Source: Mortierella alpina
Taxonomy: Eukaryota > Mortierellomycota > Mortierellomycetes > Mortierellales > Mortierellaceae
Direction of reading: 5' to 3'
Assembly (NCBI GenBank): GCA_029449245.1
Contig: JANATF010000006.1
Coordinates: forward strand, 2,046,001 to 2,110,000
DNA: 64,000 nucleotides
In this document: positions 1 to 13,149 of the stretch, one piece after another
Layout: every line of letters begins with the position of its first letter
How positions within the stretch are numbered: position 1 is the first letter of the stretch
Position numbers and translations under genes: made by a program
Notes under the pieces: generated by a model
The model's input: the letters and a program-made list of their open reading frames with translations, nothing else
The model's database searches: none
Told to the model about the DNA's origin: nothing

Positions 1-88
1 ACTTGCAAACCTCGCGCGCTACATCAGACAGGAGGAGAATCGACTCAACACACCATCAACAAACCATTATAGGCTTCTAGTTTCAAAC

Positions 89-1711
89 ATGTCTTCGGAG
101 GAAGTCCCCAAGATTCCCAGCATCGAGCTGTCGCAGAACCGTTTCTTGCTGACCAGTGGACCCAAGGAAACCCACGCTCAGGCACAGGAGGATGTCCTCA
201 AGAAGATCAAGGAGGATCGTACGTGCACCCACCCCTTCCAACAGGTAATAGAGCTGCAAGGTTGTTGTAGCATAGCGGCTCATCTATCTCCTCTGTATGG
301 CTAGATATGGCACCATTTTACGAGCTAATTTGCGAAGAGCAAGGATGGCAGGTTGACACTACGCTTTTGAGCAGCATGAAGAAAGAGAACGATGAAACTC
401 TGAAGAAGCTGGACGATCGCCTCAAGGATGCAGAAGAGAACTTAGGAGAGACTGAAATCTCGGATACCCTTTTGGCTAGAGCAGAACACTTCGCAAAAAT
501 TGGTGACAAGGTAAAGAATCGTCGGAGCAACTGCAGGATATGGACCCGACATTCATGAGATTCAGAGACAAACGTCAGTTAACATGATGCAATCGGTATA
601 TAGGAGAAGAGTTTGACTGCCTACAGGGTAGCGTTCGAGAAGACTGTTGCCCTCGGAACTAGACTTGACATCTTGTTCGCCAACATTCGTACAGGATTTT
701 TCTATCGCGACAACGACATTGTTAGCAGGAACATTGAGAAAGCTAGAAGGTAGGATCAAGTCGGGAAGAACCCGCTACGTAATCCTTTCAACTAATAGCC
801 TGCGATGAATGATCACTGACTGACTCCGCCCTTTGTCTACTGCGACTTGGCTTTTGCTAGCATGATCGAGGAGGGAGGAGATTGGGATCGTAGGAATCGT
901 CTCAAGGTTTATGAAGGCGCATACTTGATGACCATCCGAAACTTCACAGGAGCTGCCGACCTCTTCATCGCCACTCTTTCAACGTTCACATCGACAGAGC
1001 TCATGGAGTACAAGGACTTTATCACATACGCGGTACTCGCCAGCGTGCTGGCCTTGAAGCGTGTCGATATCAAAAATAAGGTACGCTTTCGCAGGAGGCA
1101 GCTACTCTTGTGCCTACTGGACCTTAGCCTAACTCACACGGATTGCGCTCTCATTTGGCTGGATAGGTGATCGATTCACCAGAGGTCCTGGAAGTCCTGC
1201 ACGAGATCCCTCACTTGGAAGATTACCTGCAGTCACTCTATAACGGAGACTACGCAAAGTTTTTCGTCTCGTTGGCTGCACTGGAGGCATCCGCCATGAA
1301 GCAGTCTTGGGTTCTGTTCCCTCACTACCGCTACTACGTTCGCGAGATGCGCATCCGAGGCTATGCGCAGTTGCTGGAGTCATACCGCTCCCTGACCATG
1401 CAGAGCATGGCTCACTCTTTCGGTGTGAGCGAGGAATTCATTGACAGGTACAGCTTTTTCGTGTTCCTTGCAGTTTGTCTGGGAAACGACAGTTCCAATT
1501 GCTGTTCTGATTGCTAATATACTATGCGTGATATAGGGACTTGTCAAAGTTCATCTCTGCAGGGCGTCTGAACTGCGTGATCGACAAAGTGAACGGCATT
1601 GTGGAAACAAACAGACCCGACGCCAAGAACGCTCAATACCAGCAGGCTATCAAGCAAGGAGATATTCTTTTGAACCGCGTCCAAAAGCTGAGCCGTGTCA
1701 TCAACGTTTAG
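89..1711 (+). CDS. RPN7: 26S proteasome regulatory subunit Rpn7 (PSMD6)
   Basis: Lid subunit of the 19S regulatory particle of the 26S proteasome; it helps hold the lid together and acts in nucleus and cytosol. Six exons read as 89-218, 305-510, 604-749, 861-1080, 1167-1447 and 1537-1711, giving 385 residues, the usual size. Visible family sequence includes [11 protein letters not shown] near the N-terminus, the helical repeats ([16 protein letters not shown]), and the C-terminal PCI part ([48 protein letters not shown]). All introns are 86-111 nt with GTA-start donors. The ATG at 89 is the first one that opens into the conserved exon 1. The gene converges on the DnaJ gene, with only 97 bp between stop codons. 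Identification is by recalled family similarity and is secure. Confidence 0.95.
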
Positions 1712-1808
1712 AAACACATGTGCAATATTAAAAATCAAGATCCGTTGGACACAGCTGTATTTGAAACGGAGGTCAAGTTGGTCTAGCCTTTTTCTTTATG
1801 CAAATCGG

Positions 1809-3248
1809 CTACTGCTGCGCGCATTGAACGCCATGTCCTGGACCATTCTCATCGTCCTCGTCGCCTTCTAGATGTCCGTGTTCCGCCTTTGCCCGCTGGC
1901 GCGGATCCATCTCTGTCAGGTAGACTTCTTCTGCATGATAACCTTTAGGAATATTTGGCAGCTCTCGAGGAGGAGGTAGAAGCATACGCAGATCCTGAAT
2001 CCGAACCGGATCCGTCCAGTGTGGAGGCGGCATTTCGACCTCAAACTGGACGTACATATTTCCGAAATCATGGAGTTTCTCTGTGGGCATTCCTTGTCCC
2101 ATCAAGGCCTTCAGTTCACCTAGGAGCATTAAGACAGACGAAGGATGTGATGTGAGTCCCAATGTTCGATGATATATCACTGAAATAGCAGCAATAGAGC
2201 TGATCTAAAGAAACGCCCATCTTACCTGGCCTGATGACCTCGCCGGGAAGAATCTCGGCAAGAAGCACCCGGTCATCAAGATGAGGGATATGGATCCTGC
2301 CTCCTGTAAGGGCCGTGGTAAGGTCAATTTTTGCGGTGTAGTACAAGTCATCCCCATCGCGCTTGAACCGCTCATGCTCCCGCTGCTCAAGCACGATAAT
2401 CACGTCGCCAGGAATAACCCCCGGTGCTTGATCGCCTTCGCCTTCAAACTTGATCTTGCGGCCATCTTTCATTCCGCGGTCAACATGGACCTCAAGGATT
2501 TTCTTCACTTGAGTGACCTTTCGTGCGTTACAAGCCCTGCACCTGTGGTTTGGATCTATGACCTCTCCTGCGCCGCCACAGTCATCGCAGGGCTTCTGTA
2601 TTTGCTGCACCAGGGGACCCCTTTGACTCACAGAGATGGTGATACCTTGACCATCACAGGTCGTGCATTTCTTGACAGAGCCCTCTTTTCCGCCTTTGCC
2701 CTTGCAGTATTCACAAAGAACGTTCCTTTGAAGCGCGAGCCTTGCTGTCCTACCCCTGTACAGGTCCTCGAGTGTGACTTTTAGACTATGGGCCACATCC
2801 TTGCCTCTACGAGGACCGGTCGGACGAGTAGCTCTTGGCCCGCCACCACCAAAAAAATGCGAGAAGAGGTCTTCCGGTGACAATCCGCCCATACCGCCGG
2901 CGTTAAACTCGCCTGAGAGGCCTGCCTCGCCATACTGATCATAGATATGTCGCTTCTGAGGATCCAAGAGCGTGTCGCAGGCGTGGCTAATCTCCTGGAA
3001 TCGTGCGGTCGCGCCCCCACACTAGGATTCGGAGCCAAGGCAATACCAACAAAGAGAGAGCTTAAAAAGCCTTGGGACTATAGCTTGAAAGAGTAGCAAC
3101 TCACTGATCCGAACCAAATTGAAGAGAGAGATTGTACCTTGTCAGGATGATACTTTAGAGCCAGCTTTTTGTAGGCCCTTTTGATTTCAGAGTCGGAGCA
3201 GGAGGGGTCGACCCCAAGGATATCGTACAACTTTGTCTCCTTTGGCAT
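1809..3248 (-). CDS. YDJ1: Type I Hsp40/DnaJ co-chaperone, Ydj1/DNAJA-like, farnesylated
   Basis: Co-chaperone that delivers clients to Hsp70 and stimulates its ATPase. Exons in transcript order are 3138-3248, 2226-3021 and 1809-2119; 405 residues, a normal length. The J domain (about residues 1-65) holds the HPD motif at the end of exon 1 (LKYHPDK). A Gly/Phe-rich stretch follows ([16 protein letters not shown]). The four zinc modules are [24 protein letters not shown] and CRACNARK; in the last the usual glycine is alanine. The C-terminus is VQCAQQ, a CaaX box predicted to be farnesylated as in yeast Ydj1 (VQCASQ). Introns are 106 and 116 nt. Start chosen at [13 protein letters not shown], the canonical J-domain start. 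Confidence 0.95.
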
Positions 3249-4246
3249 TTTGAGTTATGGAGTCGGCTGAGTTGAAGAGCGCAGAGAGTGGAGAGAGGAA
3301 GAGGATGAAGGAACTGATGATTGTTGAGAGTGCAAAGCGAAGCTGAGAGCGAGAGTTGAAAAACAGACGAGCAACGAAACGATAGAATGGTCTGAGACAA
3401 CTGGAAAGTGCCAGAAGACGATTCGCAGTCACCAAGGCGCTTGCAACGTTTGGGCGAAGTAGTTTGGATCAAACGGACGCTCGAAGATGCCCTAACGCGA
3501 GCTGCATCTTCAAACCGGGCAATACAGATAGTCGCCCGAGATTGCGAGCTATTTACCATCACATCTCCAGACTCTCCAGCTCATCAACTTCCATTATTAT
3601 GACGACTCTTGCGCCATTCATGTGAGAATACACTCACAACAGGCCCATCTAGCGATTCAAAGCTCACTATGCCTACCTTTGCAGCGACTAGTACCGTTAA
3701 GAGTCATTGAAGGCGACCAAGGGGTCCTCTTGCACACTCTGCAAGAGGTTTTCACGCTCTTCCACGGCGCGGACAAAGATCTTGCTCCTCGACATTTGTA
3801 GTGTTTTCCGCTCGTTTCACTTTGGCACGTTGATCGTCCCTCAAGAAAAAAGTGATTTCGGAAAGAAATGCAAGGAGGCCACACTTCAGAACCTCATGCT
3901 AACGTTACGTTTCAAAGCAAAGTTGTCCGCGCGAGAGGAGATGGCCCAACCTTTGGACCACGAACTTTGCGAATTGCTGCAATGTAGTGTGAACGCCATT
4001 CAGCCCACCACAGATCTCTTTGTGCTGAATTATTTTCATTTTCTTTTTTATTGTTTTTGCCTCAACCGACGACGTCCCAACACCATGTTGCAGGACTGAG
4101 AGTAAACCTGAGTTTGCAGGGAGCCCTCTGAGGTTGCTTTTAGAGTGTCAATCCTTTTGGTGATACTGATCTTGCTGCCGTAGTGCATCGGCTCATTGGG
4201 CGAGAACAATGGTCTCACGGATTCTGTCCTTTGCACATCAATAAGC
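3249..4246. other. Intergenic region upstream of DnaJ and downstream of Argonaute
   Basis: About 1 kb. It should hold the DnaJ promoter, read leftward, and the 3' end of the Argonaute transcript. A CT/GA-rich leader lies just upstream of the DnaJ start (3250-3400). I see no convincing gene. A 90-codon open stretch at about 3533-3801 on the + strand has no ATG, and I do not call it. No clear heat-shock element array was recognised. Confidence 0.5.
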
Positions 4247-7192
4247 CTACATGAACCACATCACTATTAAAGATTGGGCAAGAGTGGGGCAACGTTAGCT
4301 AAGAGGAACCTCGTTTCCTGCCAATGATTCATCGCGCTCCTTAGTCTTCAGTAAAGGCCCTTACCTTTCATCAGCTCGGGCTTCACTCCCATGTACTGCT
4401 CCTCAGAGGACGTCGTTGACGACGTTGAACTCACAGAGGTTGTGTCCGAAAAGGTCTCCCCGCGTTTGTGGAATCTAGCCCTGGCCGCGACAATATGCGC
4501 ATAGTACGCTGGCGGGACCACCGATACAGATCGAGTACACCTAGCGTAGAGGTGGCACAGATTGAACGTCAACCCTTGCAGTTCATCTGGTGAGAACCGA
4601 TTGTCGTCTTGAAGTACGTAGTAATGAGCCGGACGAGCAGTTCCCAGGATAGCGGCGTGCGACTGCAGGTAGAAGTCAAACTCGAAAGGATGGACGACCT
4701 CGGTATCAATCACCGTGCCGGGCCGGCAGTTGCCCAATTTGTCAGCTTGCCTGGGATCAAGCGGGAAGAAGCGCGTATGATGGCGCTTTTGTACCACCAC
4801 GAAAGTGATCTTTGGCTTGTAGCCTTCTTCGAGACGCAGGCAGGCTGCTCGGAGGGCTGCAATCTCAGTCTTCAGCACCTCGGCAAACTGGCCCTCGGAT
4901 ACGCCATCACGGTAGAACAGAATACGGCTGGGCTTCTCAGAGCAACTAAGGATTTGGAGCGATGAATGTGCCAATCGGTTAGTTAAAGAGTAGCATCGAA
5001 AACGACTCATGGAGGTAGCGTTGATCGCTTATACGAGGACTTACGTCTGATAGAAGGTTTTTAAAAGATCCACCACCATTCCTGAGAGGTCGGCGATGGT
5101 CTCTGTTCTGGCGGTCTGCACTCTAATAGTGGCAGCGTAGCGGGCAGCTTTGTTGTCCATGGATCCCACAAGCGCTGCAATTGAAGGTCGAGTGGTATCA
5201 CCTGCGAAGAAAAAAAAAGTGATCGCATCAGATATGATAATATAGGAAACAGCAGTAGCCAGCCCAGTACAGACATTCTTTGACGTACCTGGCTGAGGGT
5301 GGGAAACATCCCCACCGAGGATCAGAGTCGGCTTGCTTATGATAAAGGGCATCATAGCATCTGCAAGATGCGAGTTCATGCCGCCGAGTTTGACGTTGAT
5401 CTTTAAGCACACATTGGCGCAATACTGCTTCTTTGGATTTCGGGTATTGCTGAGTTGAAGACACTGCGAACACACTCCCAGGATGGTGTCAGTGATGCGC
5501 TTGATCTCTGCATACAGTGGCGTGCCAGTGTTGGGGAGCATGCACATTAGCAACTGCGGCTGCGACTTGACTGCGTTGCCTGTCTGAACCCAGGCAGACT
5601 TGAGTGACGATTCGAGATCCCCATGAGGGTTCGTGTAGATGATCGGCGGACTCTTGTTCGGTATTTTCAGGCCGAGCTCAATGCAAGTGACGATCAACTC
5701 GCGGAGGAATGCGTTGATCTGCTCTTTGGGACAGTCGTGAGAACTGGCAAACACAACAACACCCCACGAGCCTAGAGTGCCCGTTCGGACGAGCTTCTTA
5801 TTCTTGAGGTTCCATGCTCCTTCCGTCGGAGTGATGGCGTTCTCGCGTGCCAGAGAGGAAAATATGATCTTCGGGACAGGCAGGGCACGCGCTCGGACGG
5901 TCGCCATCTGGGCCGAGACCTTCATCCCAAAATCGCGCATGAACTCGTTGTTATCGTAATTGAGTATCTGCAGACCATTCTTGATGGTATTGAGCCGGAC
6001 CGTGGGAGTCTGAGTCGTGAACTTGATCATGTCAGCTGTCTGACGCTCATCCAACTTTTTCATGTAACGCTGGCCCGAGACTACGCTGCAGAGTTCCATG
6101 GGCAGCAGCAGATTCTTGCCAGCAGAGACGCAGGGTAGCATGGGGTAGCTAAGAGTGATGTTGTAGGTGCTCTTGAAGTAGGAGACAATGTCGGTTTCCC
6201 CGCCTGGCTGTGCTTCACCGCCTGAACCAGCAGCACCTGGGGGGCTAGAGAGCGTGAACCTGGTGTCCTTGGCCGCGGTTTTCGTCAGGTTGAAGATCTT
6301 GAACTCTCTCTTGGCACGCTCACGATGTGTCACAGTAATACGAAGACCTTTGATCTGCCGCTCGACCTTTTGCCAGTTCATGCTCGCAGCCGTGCCACGA
6401 AGGTCATCCGGGCTACGCTTGTTCAAGATCTTGACAACCATTTCCAGCAGGGAGCCAGACTGATAAAACGCTGAAGCTGTGATATCGACGTTGATCATCA
6501 TCTTGCCTGCAGTCGCGCGCACGGACTGGTAGTAACCTCGCCAGGCTTCCAGAGGTCCGTTCAGAAGCTGCTTGCCTTGAGGCGTGTAAAAGGCTCGGCC
6601 GATGGTCGCATAGAGCATGGCTGGCTGGTGACGGATGAGGACATCAAGGGACATGATGGCAGTGAGGCAGTTGTTGGTGAGCGCGGATCTGCCCGTCAGA
6701 AATCGATGGAGCTCCTCTAGGTTTATCGTCGCAGCCTTCTTTACTTTGATGGTGAACTCGTTTGGCTGGCGTCGAGCCCTACTCTCCTCCGTTAGCAGCA
6801 TCTAAGAAGGCATTTTTGTTTTTGTTATATTTGTATGAGCAAGCTGAGAGTTATGATCGTTTTCTCGCAACCGTTCATGAGATTTAAATTCACCAAAGTA
6901 CCTTGAATGTTCTACTCTCAAATGGGAAAGCAACTGGCGCGAAGATGTTTTTGCGGCCATCATAAACTGGACGCACACCTCCCAGGTCAGAATCGCGGTA
7001 CTGACTCTGGAACTGCTCGTACACTCTGCGGTTCACGGGAGGCGGCACATCCGGCGTGATGGTCACATCGTAGTGGTAGATGGTGGTATCGGGCAGCTGT
7101 GTGATCTCAAAGTAATTGGAGCGAACTTGCAGCGCAACTCCGTTCTCTCCAACACCAGGGCGCTTGACATAGGGTGTGATCTGAAGAGACAT
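4247..7192 (-). CDS. AGO: Argonaute (AGO clade), slicer-competent
   Basis: RNAi effector that binds small guide RNA and cleaves target RNA. Exons are 6902-7192, 5289-6801, 5045-5201, 4365-4945 and 4247-4263; 852 residues. It has N, PAZ, MID and PIWI regions. The DEDH catalytic set is complete: Asp in [10 protein letters not shown] (about 594), the glutamate finger in [10 protein letters not shown], Asp in [11 protein letters not shown] (about 667), and His in [12 protein letters not shown] (about 804), aligned to human AGO2 D597/E637/D669/H807. The last exon is only 17 nt. It joins in frame (AAA G | TG ATG TGG TTC ATG TAG) to give a C-terminus KVMWFM like the usual MYFM/MYFA. Reading through its donor would end in KGKGLY instead. 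The 87-nt intron at 5202-5288 is a multiple of three with no in-frame stop. A 470-bp divergent promoter is shared with SEC61B. Confidence 0.95.
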
Positions 7193-7662
7193 CCTTGGCT
7201 GAGTTGAAGGTTGGAGTGGTAAGACCTATTTCTTTAATATTATTGAAAAAGTCCACAGAGCTATCGAAGAACGCGCCAAACGGTAGCGGAGTCGCGATGG
7301 TAGACGCGGCAGGCACTGGACGAGAGAAAAGATATATGCCTCGGCGAATTTGCTTCCATATATCACTGGCACGGCGGTCGCGCTTCGCTGATGGCTACTC
7401 CAGCCTTTGGTGAGGACACATTTGGGAGCTTGAAATATGAGTTGATAGCTCAAATGCAGCTGCTCGCTGATCGATCAACGCCCATCGATGCTAGCGGGCG
7501 TGAACCAGTTTTGGTTTGCGGCACGCATGCGAATTTACGAGACTGTGCGCTATTTCATTGGCCAATTGATTACTTGAGCACAAAAGCTCTCTGCTTCCTC
7601 ACCTTTCGCCCCTTCCATCTTTCTTTCGATCCTCATCACGCTTCCACAACGACTCACCACAG
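7193..7662. promoter_or_regulatory. Divergent promoter between Argonaute and SEC61B
   Basis: 470 bp between two divergent start codons, so both promoters and 5' leaders must lie here. The right end (about 7590-7660) is pyrimidine-rich and runs into the SEC61B ATG. No consensus TATA box was recognised for either gene. Confidence 0.5.
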
Positions 7663-8253
7663 ATGGTAAAGACACAGCAGGACACTGTACGCAGGACACT
7701 TGGAGCATGAGCTGACTTGGATCGACTGTAGCCTGGACGGCGGGATGCCACTCGTACCTTGACTCGCCATCCGAAAACGATGAAGACTGATCATCGATGC
7801 ACGCTACTTCTTTCTGTTAGTCCGATTCCGCTCCCTCCCCTAACCCCGCCGGCGCTTCTCCTCGTGGTGCTGCTGTCAGGTCAGTTTTAAGTCCCTCTTC
7901 AAAAAGGCGATGGTTGAACGAAAGCATCTCCACTCTTCCAGTACTCAAACTCTCATATTCCTCTCACTCACAGGAGACGCACAACCGCCGCGAAGGCTCA
8001 GACTTCCCGTGCTCCTGGACCTAGCACCTCAGGAATGATGCGCATCTACACTGATGACTCTCCCGGTCTGCGCGTGTAAGTGCTGCACTTTTTTTGCATC
8101 ATGTTAACAATAAGCCCTTGGGGTGGACACTGAGAAGGCTATTAACTAATTACTTTTCCAACTAGTGATCCTGTCGTTGTCCTGGTCCTGTCCTTGGCCT
8201 TCATCGCCTCGGTCTTTGCTCTTCACATCTACGGAAAGCTGACTCGTGCTTAA
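7663..8253 (+). CDS. SBH1: Protein transport protein Sec61 beta subunit (Sbh1)
   Basis: Small tail-anchored subunit of the ER Sec61 translocon. Coding exons are 7663-7665, 7821-7879, 7974-8075 and 8166-8253 (252 nt, 83 residues). The first coding exon is only the ATG, directly followed by GTAAAG; the next exon opens TCC GAT TCC after TTAG. The N-terminal half is Pro/Ala/Ser-rich and cytosolic. The conserved stretch MRIYTDDSPGLRVDPVV is followed by one hydrophobic tail anchor (about residues 55-76) and KLTRA. Introns are 155, 94 and 90 nt. It converges on the UPRT gene with about 175 bp between stop codons. Confidence 0.93.
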
Positions 8254-8428
8254 CAGATAACAAAGAACAGACTGGATGATCGATCTTCCCGGAACACATG
8301 CCTTTCGGCGCCCATTGTACTATACGGATGATATGCAATATACTGTTCTCCTCTACCGGACTTTGGTAGTCGGAGACTCTTTTTTTTTTTATGTTACTGC
8401 ACACCTGGGTTCTTGATGGTATGTTTGT

Positions 8429-9847
<1,419 letters not shown>

Positions 9848-10125
9848 GGCGAAAGTGATGGTGCTGAGATGTGGATCAAATCAAGGAGAAAAAAAAAGAG
9901 TTTGTGTATTTTCGCAGTACCTTTCGCTGCGTGACTTTGGGCCTTTTCTTTTTGGACGAACCTAAAAAGTGGGTTTCACACTTTTATTAGAAATCTATCG
10001 AGGATGCGAAGGCCTGGAGCAGGGGACATGCAGGAAAGTATATACAGGGAATTAGAGCAATCGTGGGTGCGAGGACTATAAAGGCTAAAGAGGGGGCGCA
10101 TCGGAAGGAGGGTGAATAGGTGATC
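9848..10125. other. UPRT promoter and C2H2 gene 3' region
   Basis: 278 bp between the UPRT start codon (read leftward) and the C2H2 stop codon. It should hold the UPRT promoter and the 3' UTR of the zinc-finger gene. An A-rich run lies near 9890-9900. No clear TATA box was recognised. Confidence 0.4.
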
Positions 10126-13100
10126 CTACTCGTCCATCTCATCCGAGACCTCGCTCCCGTCCTCCAGTTCGCGGACGCGCTGCTGATGGTGGATCATGGC
10201 TCGAATCTTTCGAAGCAGCCTCTCCTCCTCCGACTGCTGGGGCTTGATGGGACGCCTTTGATACGGACTGAAGTGCGCAATCACCTGTACCACGCCAGTC
10301 TCATGTCCTGGAACAAGTCGTGATCCATTCGAGGAAGAATTTCCTCGCGTATGGCCGTTGTGGTTGGCGACAGAGGTCCTCACCGACAGCTCCTCATCGC
10401 TTATGCTCACTTCTGGATGCATCTTGGTCGTATGCGTCTATTCAAAGTGGAGAATATCATGGAATTTGTAAGGAACCACCGCCAACAATCTGCCGTGCTC
10501 CTTCCCTTCTTCCAGCGATGCGTTGTTTTAACGTGGTACCTTCAAGTTTCCGAGCTGACTAAAGGTTTTGCCACATCCAGGGAGTCGACACATGAAAGGT
10601 TTAACCTCGTCATGGATGCGTTCATGCGTCTTAAGATTGCCGAGTTGAGTGAACGTCTTGTCGCAGTCCGGATGAGGGCATTTGTAAGGACGCTCGCCCG
10701 TGTGCTTTCGCTCGTGCGTCTATCGCAGGCGAGATATCGTCGTCAGCGATGTGATCAACATCGAAAGAGCAACGCGCAGCCATTGTAAAGCGCTCTTACC
10801 TTAAGGTTACCAAGCTGAGAGAAGGCCCGGTCGCAGCCGTCAAAGCGGCAAACCTTTAATCATGGTGATAATACAAAACAGCAAAATCCACCATGCCATG
10901 CAATCCCAAGGGCCCAAAATTAAAGGTAACAGAGCACGAGGATTGTGTGTGCAACACAACGCAAAACATCCGCGCAATGAACCAACGGTCCCATAATCCC
11001 ATACACAACAAGAAGGCAGGTCATGACAGCAGGAAAAAAACGCGACACCAAAGATAATAACATCACAGATTCGAGGAAGAAGTGAGAGAGAAGAGAAATA
11101 TTAGACCGTGAGTCGTCAAAATCTTAGTTACGTTCGTCAAACATTTCGTTGGGAGGAATCAAAAAAGCAGCTTGAGAAGTTAAGGTGAATCAAAGAGAAG
11201 AGATCCGGACTGCTGCGTAGACGAGAAGGAGGAGGGCGCTAGGAAGAGTATGTGGGATAGATGGACGAGGGGCTTGGAAAGGAAGAGGTGAAGATGGCAG
11301 ATCGATGGTAGTGAGGGAATGAGGACTGGGAGGAGGTGCTAGGGTTGGAGGTGATCTATTGCAGGTCCTTGTCCGATTCTCTCTCAAGCAACTCTTGGTT
11401 TCTCTTCATCACTGCTTTTTCTTTCTGGCGCTCCCAAGGTAGTAATTAAAATGCTCTGCTCGCGCTGACGTCTGTACAATCTTTTTCATCACGGTCAACC
11501 AAACGTGTACGGGAGCAAAAAAGGTCGCGCCAAAAATTATAGGAGAATATCAACAATGGGGATGGAAAAAGACCTTGAAGAAACACAAAGACTGAAAATG
11601 AACCGGAAAGAAAAGAGCTGTCATGTCCGTCAAACGTTGGGGCCATTCTTAACATCGTTATCCATGATCCCACGAGCTGAACATCTGCAAACTACCATGA
11701 TGAGAGGACAGCAAGATAGGGTCCTCATCCGCCTTGAATGAGGAGATCAAGACGCGCCTGACTTGGCATAATACCAACCTATCTTGACACAGTCGTCCTC
11801 TGATTCTGAAATAGCTGCTGACGATAACTACCTTCATGAACAAGAATAGGCCCCGCTTTTTACAGCATCCATCTTCGTTTCCATCATGACTTTCAGTCCC
11901 ATTTACGGCAGTTTGCGATTAGGGAGAGAACATTGAAAGACAGCCCCCCACGGCAGAGGTCAATAGGGGAAAGAGGGGGGAGCGGAGGGACTTACATAAG
12001 GCCTTGTTCCTGAGTGGCACCTACTTTGACAGGTCAAGAGAGCACGTAAAAGTGTGAGACGTGGGTTTTCTGCGCTGTGCCATTTTCCGATTGGTCGAGA
12101 TCACACGCGTGTCTCTCGCTCCACTGCTATTCGCCATCGGCACTGACAACATATATCGAAATGGAAGTCAAAAGAAAGAAGAGGCGAGGGTGAACGTGAC
12201 CAGCCGCTCTGACTGTCTGTCTGTCTGCGCTATTGCCCGATTCAACATGTACTATGCAAAACTGTGTCCCCGACTGAGCGGCATGCCAGCGGGAAGGGGC
12301 ATGTTGCCGCTGGTATACAACGAGGAGTGCAGTGGTGGAAAAGAACAAAAATGGTGGATTCACACTATCGAAGGTATAGGGGCATGAAAGGACGAATCGA
12401 GCCCAAGGTGTTCAAAGAAGAGAGAGGGTGAAGGCAGCGTGATGGCGTTCAGAATATCTACCGCAGAGGGACGAGCACGTAGAAGGGTCTTACCGTTCAT
12501 GGGAGCGCAGGTGAGCCACTTGATAAAACTTCTTCTCGCAGTTGCCGATCGTGCACGCATACTCCTTTGTTCGCTCGCCTGTCGAGTTGGTAGAGGAGAC
12601 TGAGCCCTGACTGCTGATGGACATCTTTCGCTGACTGCCGTGAGTCATAGCAGCGCCATTAGGCTGTGTACTTGGAGTGAGGCCAGAGGATTGAGATGCA
12701 GTGGCGGAGGAGGCAGACTCTGGCAGAAGCAGCGTTGGGAGATGATGGAGAGAGGGTCCCGTTGCTGGTCTCCTCATGAACAGAGTCGGTGAGGAAGGAA
12801 TAGTAGCATCGGGATCGACATCCTCCTCGGGCTGTCCTGCTTGCGCTGAGATGCCATCCAGGACCTGTCCAGGTTCGCGACTCGACTCTTCTTCTTCTTC
12901 AACAGTTGCCTCCAGAGCCATGACAAGAGCATCGAGAGGTGATGCGGGCGGATTGGAAGAACTGAGTAACGCCTTGACAGATGACCGTCGGCGACTGTAA
13001 GCAGTGTGCGAGGGTTGTTCGTGCATGCTCGCTTGGAATGTGGTCGCGGGCGACAGCGAAGGCGAAGGGTAGACGTTGGCGTCAGAAGAACCTTGGGGGT

Positions 13101-13149
13101 CCTTGTGGAGAGACTGGAAGGACATAGTAGTACTAGTGGTGCTGGTCAT
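10126..13149 (-). CDS. C2H2 zinc-finger transcription factor, four fingers
   Basis: Probable sequence-specific DNA-binding regulator. Exons are 12494-13149, 11996-12020, 10800-10853, 10540-10719 and 10126-10437; 1227 nt, 408 residues. The first 190 residues are Ser/Thr/Pro-rich and disordered, with an acidic patch ([11 protein letters not shown]). Four C2H2 fingers follow: CTIGNC, CRFDGC, CPHPDC and CRLPGC. Fingers 2-4 share the same helix sequence, QLGNLKTH. The 25-nt second exon supplies the second zinc-ligand His of finger 1 and the linker CHSGTRPY. The last two introns both fall at the same place, between LK and TH of fingers 2 and 4. The tail is acidic and ends EVSDEMDE. The 473-nt and 1142-nt introns flanking the micro-exon are unusually long here. 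Start is the ATG before [12 protein letters not shown]; upstream ATGs lie in a low-complexity leader. The DNA target is unknown. Confidence 0.88.

Noticed and set aside
2281-2784. 167-aa frame on + strand
   Set aside because: Antisense to the conserved zinc-finger part of the DnaJ gene.
3533-3801. 90-codon open stretch on + strand with protein-like sequence
   Set aside because: No ATG in frame, no recognised family and no clear splice partners; it sits in the DnaJ promoter region.
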